From NCBI RefSeq assembly GCF_007595705.1, contig NZ_NISY01000001.1, positions 806,001-870,000 on the forward strand: 64,000 nucleotides of DNA, read 5' to 3'. Made by a program: the position numbers and the translations under genes. Position 1 is the stretch's first letter. Each line of letters starts with the position of its first letter. Below are positions 24,985 to 34,133 of this stretch, piece after piece. Under the pieces are notes generated by a model. It did not search any database, had not been told where the DNA came from, and saw only the letters and a program-made list of their open reading frames with translations. Source of the DNA: Streptomyces sp. SAJ15 (lineage in GTDB: Bacteria; Actinomycetota; Actinomycetes; Streptomycetales; Streptomycetaceae).

Positions 24985-27933
24985 GTGCGGAAGAAGCGGC
25001 TTCGGGGCAGCAACGACGAGCACAGCACGCTGAACGGACAGGGCGGTCAGAACACGTCGGGCGGCCCGGCCGCGGGCGCTGACGCGCCGTCGCGCCGCCC
25101 CTCGGCGCGCGTGCGCAACCGTCTGGTCGTCTCCGTCGCGGTGGTCGCCGTCGCCGTCGCCGCGGCCGGCGCCCCCGCCGTTCTCGCCGCCGTCGACGAC
25201 ACGCACGACTCCCAGCGGCTCGTCGAGCTCGCCGAGTCCAACCGCGCCGCCGTGGCCCTGGCCCACTCGCTCGCGGACGAGCGCGACGCCATGACCGAGT
25301 TCGTCGCCGCCGGCCGCTCCACCGCCTCCGGCGCCGGCGTCTCCGAGAGCCAGCGGGCCCGCGTCGACCGTCAGGTCGCCGAGGTCCGCCCGGACGCCCC
25401 CGCCGCGCTGCGCGGACTGCTGGACGACCTCCCCAAGACCCGACAGCAGGCGCTGACCGGGCGCGGCTCGGCGCTCCAGGTGTTCGAGGACTACACCGAG
25501 ACCGTCCAGGCGCTGCACGCCCTCGCCGACGGTCTCGCCCGTCGGATGCCCGAGCGGGTCGACGACGGCGGCGCGCGGGCGCTGGCCGCACTGGGGCGGG
25601 CCAACGAGGAGGCGTCCGCCACCCGGGGCCTGCTGCTGGCCGCCCTCACCGGCGAAGGCGGTCAGCCCACGCTCACCGCCGCCGCGCAGCGCACCGACCT
25701 CCGCGAGCAGGCCGCGCTCGCCGACTTCAAGCAGCTCGCGCCGACCGCCGCGCGGGAGCGGTTCGACAGCACCGTCAACGGCACCGAGGTCGCCAGCGCG
25801 GAGCGGCTGCTGGCCCGGCTGCTGGACCAGCCCCGGCTCTCCGGCACCGACCTGCTGCTGGGTGAGGACCGCGTCGAGTCGGCCCTGTCCGGCCGCATCG
25901 ACCGGATGCGCGGCGTGGAGGCCGCGCTGGTCACCGCGGAGGTCGCGCGGCTCGAAGGGCTGCGGGACGACGATGTCACCGCCCTGGAGATCCGCGTCGG
26001 GCTGGCCGGGCTGTCTCTGCTCCTCGCGCTCGGCGCCGGGATCTCCGGCGCCCGCTCGATGACCCGCCCGCTGGCCGCGCTGCGGCTGGGCGCCCGGCGG
26101 GTCGCGGCCGACCCGACGACCGAGGAGCCGATCGCCTTCAAGGGGCGCGACGACGAGTACGCGGACACCGTGCACAGCGTCAACGCGCTGCTGAAGGCCG
26201 TACGCGCCGAGCACGAGCGGGCCGCGACGCTGGAGGCCGACCGCACCCGGCTGGTCGCCGAGCGGCGGCGGCTCGCCGAGGAGCGCACCGAGCTGCGCCA
26301 GGAGCGGGACGAGGTCACCGCGCGGCTGGAGGGCCTGCGGGCCCGGGTGCACGGCAGCTTCGTCAGCCTCGCGCTCCGCAACCTCGGCCTCATCGAGCGG
26401 CAGCTCGCGATCATCGAGGGCCTGGAGGAGAAGGAGCAGGACCCCGACCGGCTGGAGACCCTCTTCCAGCTCGACCACCTCGCCACCGGCATGCGCCGCT
26501 ACAGCGAGAACCTCCTGGTCATCGCCGGCTCCGAGCACAAGGCCACGCACCCGGGCCCGGTCCCGCTGCTGGATGTGCTGCGCGCCTCCATCAGCGAGGT
26601 CGAGCGCTACGACCGGGTGCAGATCCAGTCCCTGCCGCCGCACTCCTACGTCGCCGGGTTCGCCGCCGACAGCGTCAGCCACCTGGTCGCCGAGCTGCTG
26701 GAGAACGCCACCGCGTTCTCGCCGCCGGACGCGCATGTGCAGGTCTCCGGCTGGCTGCTGGAGACCGGCGAGCTGATGCTCTCCGTCCAGGACGAGGGCA
26801 TCGGCATGACGCCGGAGCGCTTCGACGAGCTCAACGCCCGGCTGGCCGAGCCCGTGCCGGACTACTGCCAGGGGCCCGACGCGGAGGATCCGCTGGGGCT
26901 CGGGCTGTACGTGGTGACCCGGCTGGCCGCCAAGCACGGGGTGCGGGTCCAGCTGCGCGAGCAGAAGCAGGGCGGCGTGGCGGCGGTGGTGGTGCTGCCG
27001 GTGAAGATCCTGGCGGCCCCGCCCGCCGGCGCCGTCCCCGCCGACCCGGCCGTCCCGCCGGCGGTCCCGGACCCGACCGACGCCCCCGGCTCCGGCCCGT
27101 CCTTCCCCGGCTCCGTCGCCGAGGCGAACTCCAACGAGCTGCCCGGTCGGCACCGCGCGGTCGACGGCGCCGGACTTCCGTACCGCGGGGAGCACCCCGC
27201 GGAGGAGCACGCGGAGCCGGCCGCCGCCGCGGCGGAGCCGGGGTTCGCGCCGGGCGTCGAGGTGGAGCCGGAGTTCGTGCCGGACATCGAGGTGGACGTC
27301 GAGCCGGGCGCCGACCCGCTGGTGGTGGCCGCCGAGCGGACCATCCAGCTCGCCGCCGTCCGGGGCGACCTGGCGGCGCCCCGGCAGCCGGAGGAGGGGC
27401 CGGGCGGCGAACCGACCCCGGTCGCCGGCGTTCCGGCCGCGCCGGACGGCGCGGAGCACACCCCGGTCGCCGGTGTCCCGGCGCCCGGCGCCGAGCGCAC
27501 GCCCAGCGGCGGGACCCCGGTCGCCGGGCAGCCGTGGGCCGCGGCACCGTCGCCCGCGGAGGACGCCGCGCCGCCGCCGGCCACCGCCCCCGCCCTGGTG
27601 GCGCCCGACGAGCACGCCCGGCCCGCCGTGGCGGATCGGCTCGCGCCGGGGCTCCCGGCACGGCCCGAGCCCGGGCGTGCGGAGGCGGGGGAGGCCGCGC
27701 CGCCCGGCGGGCCGGTCGGCGAGCGGCCGGTCACCGCCAAGGGGCTGCCCAAGCGCACGCCGAAGGCGGTGACCCGGCCGGCGCCCACCACCCGTGAGCG
27801 CGCCCGGGGCGGCGTGGACGCGGAGGAGCTCCGCCGCCGGCTCGGCGGATTCCAGCGGGGCGCGCGCCAGGGACGGCGGGACGCGGAGGCCGAGGTCGGG
27901 GAGCGGACCGACCCGCCCCGGCGTGATCTCTGA
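24985..27933 (+). CDS. cvnA: Conservon sensor kinase CvnA (nitrate-sensor-like ectodomain, HATPase)
   Basis: 982 aa. TM1 RLVVSVAVVAVAVAAAGAPAV (about 44-66), an extracytoplasmic helical region of about 270 residues like NIT-type sensors, TM2 GLSLLLALGAGISGA (about 345), a HAMP-like coiled coil, LDHLATGMRRYSENLLVIAG, then the ATPase boxes ELLENATAFS, DEGIGM and LGLYVV. A Pro/Ala-rich tail of about 300 residues follows, ending in a basic LRRRLGGFQRGARQGRRDAE. GTG 24985 is the first start after an in-frame TGA at 24976. Conservon kinases work with the GTPase encoded three genes later, somewhat like a eukaryotic receptor/G-protein pair. Confidence 0.9.
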   Translation: MRKKRLRGSNDEHSTLNGQGGQNTSGGPAAGADAPSRRPSARVRNRLVVSVAVVAVAVAAAGAPAVLAAVDDTHDSQRLVELAESNRAAVALAHSLADERDAMTEFVAAGRSTASGAGVSESQRARVDRQVAEVRPDAPAALRGLLDDLPKTRQQALTGRGSALQVFEDYTETVQALHALADGLARRMPERVDDGGARALAALGRANEEASATRGLLLAALTGEGGQPTLTAAAQRTDLREQAALADFKQLAPTAARERFDSTVNGTEVASAERLLARLLDQPRLSGTDLLLGEDRVESALSGRIDRMRGVEAALVTAEVARLEGLRDDDVTALEIRVGLAGLSLLLALGAGISGARSMTRPLAALRLGARRVAADPTTEEPIAFKGRDDEYADTVHSVNALLKAVRAEHERAATLEADRTRLVAERRRLAEERTELRQERDEVTARLEGLRARVHGSFVSLALRNLGLIERQLAIIEGLEEKEQDPDRLETLFQLDHLATGMRRYSENLLVIAGSEHKATHPGPVPLLDVLRASISEVERYDRVQIQSLPPHSYVAGFAADSVSHLVAELLENATAFSPPDAHVQVSGWLLETGELMLSVQDEGIGMTPERFDELNARLAEPVPDYCQGPDAEDPLGLGLYVVTRLAAKHGVRVQLREQKQGGVAAVVVLPVKILAAPPAGAVPADPAVPPAVPDPTDAPGSGPSFPGSVAEANSNELPGRHRAVDGAGLPYRGEHPAEEHAEPAAAAAEPGFAPGVEVEPEFVPDIEVDVEPGADPLVVAAERTIQLAAVRGDLAAPRQPEEGPGGEPTPVAGVPAAPDGAEHTPVAGVPAPGAERTPSGGTPVAGQPWAAAPSPAEDAAPPPATAPALVAPDEHARPAVADRLAPGLPARPEPGRAEAGEAAPPGGPVGERPVTAKGLPKRTPKAVTRPAPTTRERARGGVDAEELRRRLGGFQRGARQGRRDAEAEVGERTDPPRRDL

Positions 27934-28023
27934 CGGGACGGCTCGACAGCACGTTCAAGGAAGCGGCTGCGGGGCAGGTACGGGGGCGCAGGACGAGAGT
28001 GGCACGGTTGAGGAGGCACAGAG

Positions 28024-28518
28024 TTGAACGCGCCCAGTGGGAGCAGCACGTACGGCCTGAGCAGCGAGGCTCGTAATCTGCACTGGCTGCTCGCCAATCT
28101 GGTCGAGGAGGTGCCGGGCGTACGCTCGGTCGCCGTCGTCTCGTCCGACGGCCTGCTACTGCTCTCGTCCGACCCCCAGTACCGAACGGTGACGACCGGC
28201 GATCCGGCGGCGCAGGACGGCCCCAAGGGCTCCACGGCCGACCTGGCCACCATCGTCTCCGGCCTGGGCAGCCTGACCCTCGGCGCCGCCCGGCTGATGG
28301 ACGGCGGCGACGTCAAGCAGACGATGGTGGCGATGGAGGACGGGATGCTCTTCGTCATGTCGATCAGCGACGGCTCGCTGCTCGGCGTGCACGCGGCCCC
28401 GGACTGCGACATGACCGTGGTCGCCTACCACATGGCCCTGTTCGTCGGCCGCGCCGGCCATGTGCTCACCCCCGAACTCCGCAGCGAGCTGCGGAAGTCG
28501 ATGGAGACCACGCAGTGA
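28024..28518 (+). CDS. cvnB: Roadblock/LC7 protein, CvnB
   Basis: 164 aa. LHWLLANLVEEVPGVRSVAVVSSDGLLLL is the standard roadblock/LC7 start, followed by TADLATIVSGLGSLTLGAARLM and VVAYHMALFVGRAGHVL. TTG 28024 is taken as start because GAGGAGG lies 8 bp upstream. In conservons this protein binds the GTPase CvnD and may act as its regulator, by analogy to MglB. It overlaps cvnC by 4 bp. Confidence 0.95.
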   Translation: MNAPSGSSTYGLSSEARNLHWLLANLVEEVPGVRSVAVVSSDGLLLLSSDPQYRTVTTGDPAAQDGPKGSTADLATIVSGLGSLTLGAARLMDGGDVKQTMVAMEDGMLFVMSISDGSLLGVHAAPDCDMTVVAYHMALFVGRAGHVLTPELRSELRKSMETTQ

Positions 28519-28919
28519 CGGCGGCCGCTCCCGGCCTTCCCATACGCGGCGCGGGGCGCCGCCCGAAGCGGGTGCGCCCGTACTCGCTGACCGGCGGTCG
28601 CACCCGCTTCGGCCATGTGCTGCTGGTGGAGACCTTCGTGGCCGCCCTGGAGGGGTTCGAGGAGCGCCGGGAGGCGTCCCCGACCGGACGCGGCCCGCGG
28701 GTGCTGCCCGAGGTCGGGGCGATCGTGGAGCTGTGCCGCAGGATGCGCTCGGTGGCGGAGATAGCGGCGCTGTTGAAGATCCCGCTCGGGGTGGTCCGGG
28801 TGCTGCTGAGCGACCTGGCCGACCAGGGCCGGATCCGCGTCTACGGCACCGGGCGCGGCCCCGGGCAGCCCGACCGCGCGCTGCTGGAGAGGGTGCTCGG
28901 TGGACTGCGCAGGCTCTGA
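28515..28919 (+). CDS. cvnC: DUF742 protein, CvnC
   Basis: 134 aa. VRPYSLTGGRTRF, then LPEVGAIVELCRRMRSVAEIAALLKIPLGVVRVLLSDLADQGRIRVY, a winged-helix-like DUF742 core. GTG 28515 overlaps the cvnB stop in GTGA. The family is nearly restricted to conservons; its role is thought to be regulatory within the kinase-GTPase complex. A 20-bp overlap with cvnD indicates tight coupling. Confidence 0.95.
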   Translation: MTAAAPGLPIRGAGRRPKRVRPYSLTGGRTRFGHVLLVETFVAALEGFEERREASPTGRGPRVLPEVGAIVELCRRMRSVAEIAALLKIPLGVVRVLLSDLADQGRIRVYGTGRGPGQPDRALLERVLGGLRRL

Positions 28920-29547
28920 GACGGGAGCCGCGGCCGGGGCGGTGACGCTCCCGCCCGCCGCGGAGGAGGGGCTGCGGAGCTGGCAGACGGACCGCTCCCG
29001 GGCCCCGGTCGCCACCAAGATCGTGATCGCGGGAGGCTTCGGCGTCGGCAAGACGACCTTCGTGGGCTCGGTCTCGGAGATCACCCCGTTACGGACCGAG
29101 GCGCTGATGACCCGGGCCGGTGAGGGGGTCGACGACACCGCCGCGACGCCGGGGAAGACCACGACCACCGTCGCCATGGACTTCGGCCGCCTCACCCTCG
29201 ACACCGATCTGGTCCTCTACCTCTTCGGCACCCCCGGCCAGCGGCGCTTCTGGTTCATGTGGGACGACCTGGTGCGCGGCGCCATCGGCGCGGTGGTGAT
29301 GGCGGACACCCGTCGGCTGGAGGACTGTTTCCCGGCGCTGGACTACTTCGAAGGCTGCGGGCTGCCGTACGCCGTCGCGGTCAACCACTTCGAGGGGACG
29401 CCGCGGCACGAGGCGGAGGACGTGCGGGAGGCGCTGTCGGTGCCCCCGGAGACACCCTTAGTGATCATGGACGCCCGCCAGCGGATCACCGTGATCGACG
29501 CGCTGCTGGCGCTGGTGGGCTTCGCCCTCGACCTGACCCCCGAATGA
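28900..29547 (+). CDS. cvnD: Conservon GTPase CvnD, with two TTA codons
   Basis: 215 aa. Walker A AGGFGVGKTTFVGSVSEI, a DFGRL/FGTPGQRRFWFMWDDL switch region and the NHFEG guanine-specificity loop mark the MglA-like small GTPase of conservons. GTG 28900 lies inside the end of cvnC. Two in-frame leucine TTA codons are present, at 29089-29091 (codon 64) and 29458-29460 (codon 187). In Streptomyces TTA needs the bldA tRNA, so translation of this last conservon component may be developmentally timed, unlike cvnA-C where no TTA was seen. Confidence 0.95.
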   Translation: MDCAGSETGAAAGAVTLPPAAEEGLRSWQTDRSRAPVATKIVIAGGFGVGKTTFVGSVSEITPLRTEALMTRAGEGVDDTAATPGKTTTTVAMDFGRLTLDTDLVLYLFGTPGQRRFWFMWDDLVRGAIGAVVMADTRRLEDCFPALDYFEGCGLPYAVAVNHFEGTPRHEAEDVREALSVPPETPLVIMDARQRITVIDALLALVGFALDLTPE

Positions 29548-29566
29548 GTGTGGAAAGGCAGTCGTG

Positions 29567-30799
29567 ATGCGCAGGATACTGATCGTCGGAGCCGGTCAGT
29601 CCGGTCTCCAGCTCGCCCTCGGCCTGCAGTCGCACGGCTACGAGGTCACCGTGATGTCCAACCGGACGGCGGACGAGGTCCGCTCCGGCCGGGTGATGTC
29701 CACCCAGTGCATGTTCCACACCGCCCTCCAGCACGAGCGGGACCTGGGGCTGAACTTCTGGGAGAGCCGGGCGCCGCGCATCGAGGGCCTCGGCATCTCG
29801 GTGGCGGGCCCCGACGGCGGGCGCGCGATCGACTGGGTGGGGCGGCTCGAAGGCTACGCCCAGTCCGTCGACCAGCGGCTGAAGATGGCCGGCTGGATGG
29901 ACACCTTCGTGCAGCGTGGCGGCAAGCTGGTCATCCACGGGGCGACCGTCTCGGACCTGGACTTCCTCACCCGCACCTACGACCTGACGCTGGTGGCGGC
30001 GGGCAAGGGGGAGCTGGTGGAGCTCTTCGACCGCGACCCGGCCCGCTCCCCGTACACCACCCCGCAGCGCGCGCTCGCCGTCGCCTATGTGCACGGTCTC
30101 GGGCCGCGCCCGGAGCACCCGGGGTTCGACGCGGTCCGCTGCAACCTGGTGCCCGGCGTCGGCGAGCTGTTCGTCATGCCCACCCTCACCCTCTCCGGAC
30201 GCGCCGACATCCTGTTCTGGGAGGGCGTCCCCGGCGGCCCGCTGGACGTCTTCCAGCCCCTCGACGACCCGGCCGAGCACCTGGCCAGGACCCTGGAGCT
30301 GATGGAGACCTTCACGCCCTGGGAGTACGCCCGGGCCACCGAGGTCGAGCTGACGGACGCCGGCGGCACGCTGGCCGGACGGTACGCCCCCACCGTGCGG
30401 CACCCCGTCGGCGAGCTGCCCGGCGGCGGGGTGGTGCTCGGTGTCGCCGATGTCGTCGTCGCCAACGACCCGATCACCGGCCAGGGTTCCAACACCGCGG
30501 CCAGGTGCGCGGCCGGCTACCTCGACAGCATCCTCGAACACGGTGACAAGCCGTTCGACGCCGACTGGATGCGGGCCACCTTCGACCGCTTCTGGGCCAC
30601 CGCGCGGCACGTCACCCAGTGGACCAACACGATGCTGGCCCCGCCGCCGGAGCACGTGGTGAACCTGCTCGGCGCCGGCATGGCCCACCAGGCCGTCGCC
30701 GACCGCTTCGCCAACGGCTTCGACGACCCGTCGGACTTCGAGCACTTCCTCTACGAGCCGGAGAAGACGGCGGCCTTCGTGGCGGCGGCGGCCGGCTGA
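29567..30799 (+). CDS. Styrene/indole-monooxygenase-like FAD enzyme
   Basis: 410 aa. RILIVGAGQSGLQLALGLQSHGYEVTVMS is the FAD fold start; RVMSTQCMFHTALQHERDLGLNFW, DQRLKMAGWMDTFVQRGGKLVIHGA and NDPITGQGSNTAARCAAGYL match the StyA family, which epoxidises styrene or oxidises indole using FADH2 from a separate reductase. No reductase lies nearby. ATG 29567 has AAAGG 8 bp upstream and starts 19 bp after cvnD, so it probably belongs to the conservon transcript as an effector, as P450s do in some other conservons. Confidence 0.88.
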   Translation: MRRILIVGAGQSGLQLALGLQSHGYEVTVMSNRTADEVRSGRVMSTQCMFHTALQHERDLGLNFWESRAPRIEGLGISVAGPDGGRAIDWVGRLEGYAQSVDQRLKMAGWMDTFVQRGGKLVIHGATVSDLDFLTRTYDLTLVAAGKGELVELFDRDPARSPYTTPQRALAVAYVHGLGPRPEHPGFDAVRCNLVPGVGELFVMPTLTLSGRADILFWEGVPGGPLDVFQPLDDPAEHLARTLELMETFTPWEYARATEVELTDAGGTLAGRYAPTVRHPVGELPGGGVVLGVADVVVANDPITGQGSNTAARCAAGYLDSILEHGDKPFDADWMRATFDRFWATARHVTQWTNTMLAPPPEHVVNLLGAGMAHQAVADRFANGFDDPSDFEHFLYEPEKTAAFVAAAAG

Positions 30800-30818
30800 C
30801 GCCCCTCCCGGGGGCGCG

Positions 30819-31910
30819 TCACGCGGGCCGCGGCGCGGGCTTGCGGGACGCCTTCCGGGGCGTGTGGTCGGGGCGCACCGCGCCGAGCAGCGGATTGCCG
30901 GCGATGGGGGAGAGGCGGACGGCGGTGCCGGGGCGTGGCGCCTGGACGACCATGCCGGCACCGGCGTAGAGGGCGACATGGGTGGCGCCGGGGAAGTACA
31001 GCACGAGGTCGCCGGGGCGCAGCTCGCGGAGCGGGACGCGGTGGAGCCGCCGCCACTGCTCCTGGCTGGTGCGCGGAATGGGGCGCCCGGCCTGCGCCCA
31101 GGCGCGTGAGGTCAGCCCGGAGCAGTCGAAGGAGGCCGGCCCCTCGGCGCCCCACACATACGGCTTGCCGAGCTGTCGGACCGCGTACCGCAGCGCCTGG
31201 CGCCCGTCCGTCGAGGGAGCGCGGGCCGGCCCGCCCACCGGGCCCAGCAGCCCGGACTCCAGCAGCTCGCGCTGGGCCTCGTCGGTCTCCCGCTCCTCCT
31301 CCCGCCGCAGCTCGGCCAGCTGCTCGTCGGTCAGCGAGCTCAGCGTCTCCTCGATCTCCTTGAGCCGACTGGTGACCTTGTCGCGCTGCTTCTTGCGCTT
31401 GGCGGCCAGCGCCTGCCGCTTCTCGAGGGCCTCGCGGGCCGTGTGGGCCAGCCGGTCCGCCCGCCGCTCGCCGCGGATCAGCCGCTCGACCACCGCCGCC
31501 TGCCGGGTGGAGGCGCGCCGCATCTCATGGCGCCGGTCGGTGACCCCCTTCGCGTCGCCGGCCAGCAGCGCCTGCACGGTGGGGCCGAGCCCGCCGCTGC
31601 CCCGGTACTGCTCCCGCGCCAGCCGCCCGGCCGCCTCACGGCTGGCAACCAGCGCGGTACGGGCGCCGGCGAGCCGCCTGGTCGCCGCCGAGGTCCGCTT
31701 CCGCTGGGCGGACAGCTTCTCCTCGACCTCGTTGAACTTCTCGGTGGCCTCCTCGGCCTTCTGGTAGAGGCCCTGCAGCCGGATGAGCAGATCGGCCACC
31801 GACGCCTCGGCCTCGGGCGGATCGGCGACCGCCACCGTCGGCGGGGGAAGGAGCGCGACGGTGGCGGCCAGGGAGACCGCACGGATCGTGCGGCGAAGAC
31901 GCCCTGACAT
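30819..31910 (-). CDS. Secreted NlpC/P60 peptidoglycan hydrolase with coiled-coil N-domain
   Basis: 363 aa. A signal peptide (RTIRAVSLAATVALLPPPTVAVA) leads to about 180 residues of charged coiled coil, then the NlpC/P60 domain: FDCSGLTSRAWAQAG (catalytic Cys), ATHVALYAGAGMVVQAP (His and neighbour), and RPGDLVLYF. The layout is that of Streptomyces RipA-like D,L-endopeptidases, where the coiled coil restrains the active site until processed or bound by partners. Start ATG 31910. It is convergent with the flavoprotein gene, separated by a small GC hairpin. Confidence 0.93.
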   Translation of the reverse strand: MSGRLRRTIRAVSLAATVALLPPPTVAVADPPEAEASVADLLIRLQGLYQKAEEATEKFNEVEEKLSAQRKRTSAATRRLAGARTALVASREAAGRLAREQYRGSGGLGPTVQALLAGDAKGVTDRRHEMRRASTRQAAVVERLIRGERRADRLAHTAREALEKRQALAAKRKKQRDKVTSRLKEIEETLSSLTDEQLAELRREEERETDEAQRELLESGLLGPVGGPARAPSTDGRQALRYAVRQLGKPYVWGAEGPASFDCSGLTSRAWAQAGRPIPRTSQEQWRRLHRVPLRELRPGDLVLYFPGATHVALYAGAGMVVQAPRPGTAVRLSPIAGNPLLGAVRPDHTPRKASRKPAPRPA

Positions 31911-31959
31911 CTCCTCACCTCCGGCGTATCGCCTCAGGAGGAGATCGTGTCATGGCTGG

Positions 31960-31975
31960 TTGTATATCAGTACAA
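31960..31975. promoter_or_regulatory. Dyad upstream of the NlpC/P60 gene
   Basis: TTGTATATCAGTACAA, arms TTGTA/TACAA with a 6-bp spacer, 50 bp before the NlpC/P60 start in a locally AT-rich stretch. Probably an operator; the factor is unknown. Confidence 0.45.
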
Positions 31976-32067
31976 GTATGGGCGACTCAGACCAATACGG
32001 CCACCCGTACGGCGTAAGCCGGGCACTTCGGGGGTGCGCCGCCGTCCGCCGGCGCGCTCCGGGCGGG

Positions 32068-32340
32068 CTAGCGGGGGTCCGGCTTCGACCACGGCCACTT
32101 CGGCCCGCCGCGCGGCTTGCCCTCCGGCTCGTACTCGTACGCCCAGCCGCGCACCACCCCGAGCCGCGGGGAGACGGAGGCCGGTACCCGTCGGTAGACG
32201 TGGACCACCGCCGGCCGGTCGTCCTCGCCCGGCACCGGGATCTCGTACGTCTTCGGGGGCTGCCCGGTGGCGCCGACCATCACCGGCAGCACCCGCCCGT
32301 CCATCGGCCCGCCGATGAACCGCATCTCTTCGCTTCTCAC
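32068..32340 (-). CDS. Small hypothetical protein
   Basis: 90 aa, starting at GTG 32340 or, less likely, ATG 32325 (MRFIGGPMDGRVLPV). The sequence GGPMDGR, PKTYEIPVPGEDDRPAVVHVYRR and WAYEYEPEGKP is a compact beta-rich pattern that I recognise only as a small conserved actinomycete protein. It starts 10 bp after the upstream TetR stop, so the two are probably cotranscribed. No function can be assigned. Confidence 0.6.
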   Translation of the reverse strand: MRSEEMRFIGGPMDGRVLPVMVGATGQPPKTYEIPVPGEDDRPAVVHVYRRVPASVSPRLGVVRGWAYEYEPEGKPRGGPKWPWSKPDPR

Positions 32341-32350
32341 GCCCCCAGTC

Positions 32351-33112
32351 TTACGCCGGGGCGTCGCCCTCGGCCAACAGGTGTACCGCCCCGCCCACCA
32401 CCGGCAGCACCCGCCGGGCCAGCGAGCCGGCCGGGCCGTCCGCCCGCTCCAGCTCCAGCGCCGCCCGCATGACGTCCGCCGCCTGCCGATCGCCGGCGGC
32501 GGTGGCCGTCAGCAGCGCCACGAAGTGATCGACCAGCCAGTCCCGCAGCTCCCGGACCGGCACCTGCTTCTGCTCGTCCAGCCAGATCAGCGAGGCCGCC
32601 TCGACCGCCGATATCCAGGTCCGCACCATCAGCCGCAGCCGCGGTCCCGGCGCGGCCACCCCCAGGTGCAGCAGGATCTGCTCGGCGGCCGCCCGCCGCA
32701 CCTCGTCGACGATGGCGTTGGTGCGCGAGGTCTCGACCACACTGCCGCCCTGCAACAGCGCGCTGAACCCCGCCTCGTGCTCCTGCACGAAGGCCAGGTA
32801 CCGGTCCAGCGCGTGACCCAGCCGCCGGGTGAGCGGCCCGCTCTGCGGCTCGGCGAAGCACAGCTCCAGCTCATCGGCCGCGCTGCGCAGCGCGGCCTCG
32901 TACAACTGCTGCTTGCCGCCGGGGAAGTAGCGGTAGACCAGCGGTCGGGAGGCGCCCGCCGCGGCCGCCACGTCGTCCAGGGAGACGTCCTCGGGGGTGC
33001 GCCGCGCGAACAGCCCGAGCGCGGCGCCGATCAGTTGGGCGCGCCGCTCCTCGACGCTGAGCCTGCGGTAGGCGCCGCGCCGCGCGGCGGCGGGGGCGCT
33101 GCCTGTCGTCAT
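32351..33112 (-). CDS. TetR/AcrR-family regulator
   Basis: 253 aa. HTH RRAQLIGAALGLFARRTPEDVSLDDVAAAAGASRPLVYRYFPGGKQQLYEAAL followed by a long helical ligand domain. Start ATG 33112 lies inside a dyad (33101-33119), so the protein probably represses its own translation or transcription start. It lies 91 bp downstream of the AurF-like gene on the same strand, and a half-site of the dyad recurs between the AurF-like and ferritin-like genes, so both may be targets. Confidence 0.9.
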   Translation of the reverse strand: MTTGSAPAAARRGAYRRLSVEERRAQLIGAALGLFARRTPEDVSLDDVAAAAGASRPLVYRYFPGGKQQLYEAALRSAADELELCFAEPQSGPLTRRLGHALDRYLAFVQEHEAGFSALLQGGSVVETSRTNAIVDEVRRAAAEQILLHLGVAAPGPRLRLMVRTWISAVEAASLIWLDEQKQVPVRELRDWLVDHFVALLTATAAGDRQAADVMRAALELERADGPAGSLARRVLPVVGGAVHLLAEGDAPA

Positions 33113-33119
33113 GACAGGC
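33101..33119. promoter_or_regulatory. TetR autoregulatory dyad over the start codon
   Basis: GCCTGTC-GTCAT-GACAGGC; the spacer contains the start codon (CAT on this strand). The half-site GCCTGTC recurs at 34185-34191 between the divergent diiron genes. Confidence 0.55.
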
Positions 33120-33203
33120 AGGGTAACCGCCCGTCCGGGCGTCGAACCCGGTGGCCTCGGGCCCGGTCCGGCGTGCTCCGGGCGGCGTGCCGGCCGCGTG
33201 CGG

Positions 33204-34133
33204 TCAGGCGAGCAGCCCGGAGCTGCGCCACAGCCTGCGGCCGAATCCGCGCATCACACCGATGTCGTCCAGGAAGTCCGTCAGTCGCCTGGCGCCGGAC
33301 CGCATGACCTCGCGCCGGTGTCCGCTCGCCCGGACCTGCGCCACCGCCTCGCGCCGGTCCAGCCCGACGTTCTCGTACACCCGCGGGTTGACGAAGGCCA
33401 CCGCGAAGACCCGGGCCGCCTGTCCGGAGCTGAGCCGGGTCAACTCCGCCTCCCAGCGCGGGCAGGTCACCATCTGGCGGCGCAGCTCCTCGCGTGCGTA
33501 CCGGACGTGGCGCGCCTCCTCCACCACGTGGATGCGGGTGATCCCGCGGACCAGCGGCTGCACCCGCTCGTCCGGGAAGGTCAGCCGCTGCATCCAGTCG
33601 AGGATCTCCTCGCCCAGCAGCGTGGCCGCGAACGAGCCGGGCGTGGTGGAGACCGTCTTCAGGATCCGGGCGAGGTTGTGGTGGAGCGGGGCGACCGGGT
33701 ACGTCGGCGAGCCGGACTTCTGGATCATCCGCGCGAACATCTTGGAGTGGCGGCACTCGTCGGCTATCTCGGTCAGCGCGTAGCGCACATGCGCGCTGGT
33801 CACCGGCTTGTCGTAGATGTGCCGCACCAGCAGCTGCATCAGGATGATCTCGAACCAGATGCCCAGTGAGGCCAGCGCCGCCGCCTCGTGCCGGGCCAAC
33901 TCCATCCGCTGCTCCTCCGACATCCTCCGCCACAGCGGGGTGTCGTACAGCGACACCAGCTCCGGCGGCCAGAACCACTTCCCCTCCGCCAGCGGAGCGT
34001 CCCAGTCCAGCTCGGTGTCCGGGTCGAAGGAGTGCCGGGCGGACGACTCCAGGAGCCGCTCGGCCACCTGCTCGCGGTCCTTGAGCGGCCCGAGCGCGTC
34101 CCGCGGGGCGGGGGGTTCGATCGTGGACGTCAT
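33204..34133 (-). CDS. AurF-like diiron oxygenase
   Basis: 309 aa. An all-helical protein with Glu/His clusters for two irons: RHEAAALASLGIWFEIILMQLL, ALTEIADECRHSKMFARMI and IHVVEEARHVRYAREEL. These match the p-aminobenzoate N-oxygenase AurF family (EXnEX2H twice). Known members oxidise aryl amines or other substrates with O2; the substrate here is unknown and no aromatic-amine pathway is adjacent. ATG 34133 has GAGG 12 bp upstream. Divergent from another diiron-type protein. Confidence 0.85.
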   Translation of the reverse strand: MTSTIEPPAPRDALGPLKDREQVAERLLESSARHSFDPDTELDWDAPLAEGKWFWPPELVSLYDTPLWRRMSEEQRMELARHEAAALASLGIWFEIILMQLLVRHIYDKPVTSAHVRYALTEIADECRHSKMFARMIQKSGSPTYPVAPLHHNLARILKTVSTTPGSFAATLLGEEILDWMQRLTFPDERVQPLVRGITRIHVVEEARHVRYAREELRRQMVTCPRWEAELTRLSSGQAARVFAVAFVNPRVYENVGLDRREAVAQVRASGHRREVMRSGARRLTDFLDDIGVMRGFGRRLWRSSGLLA

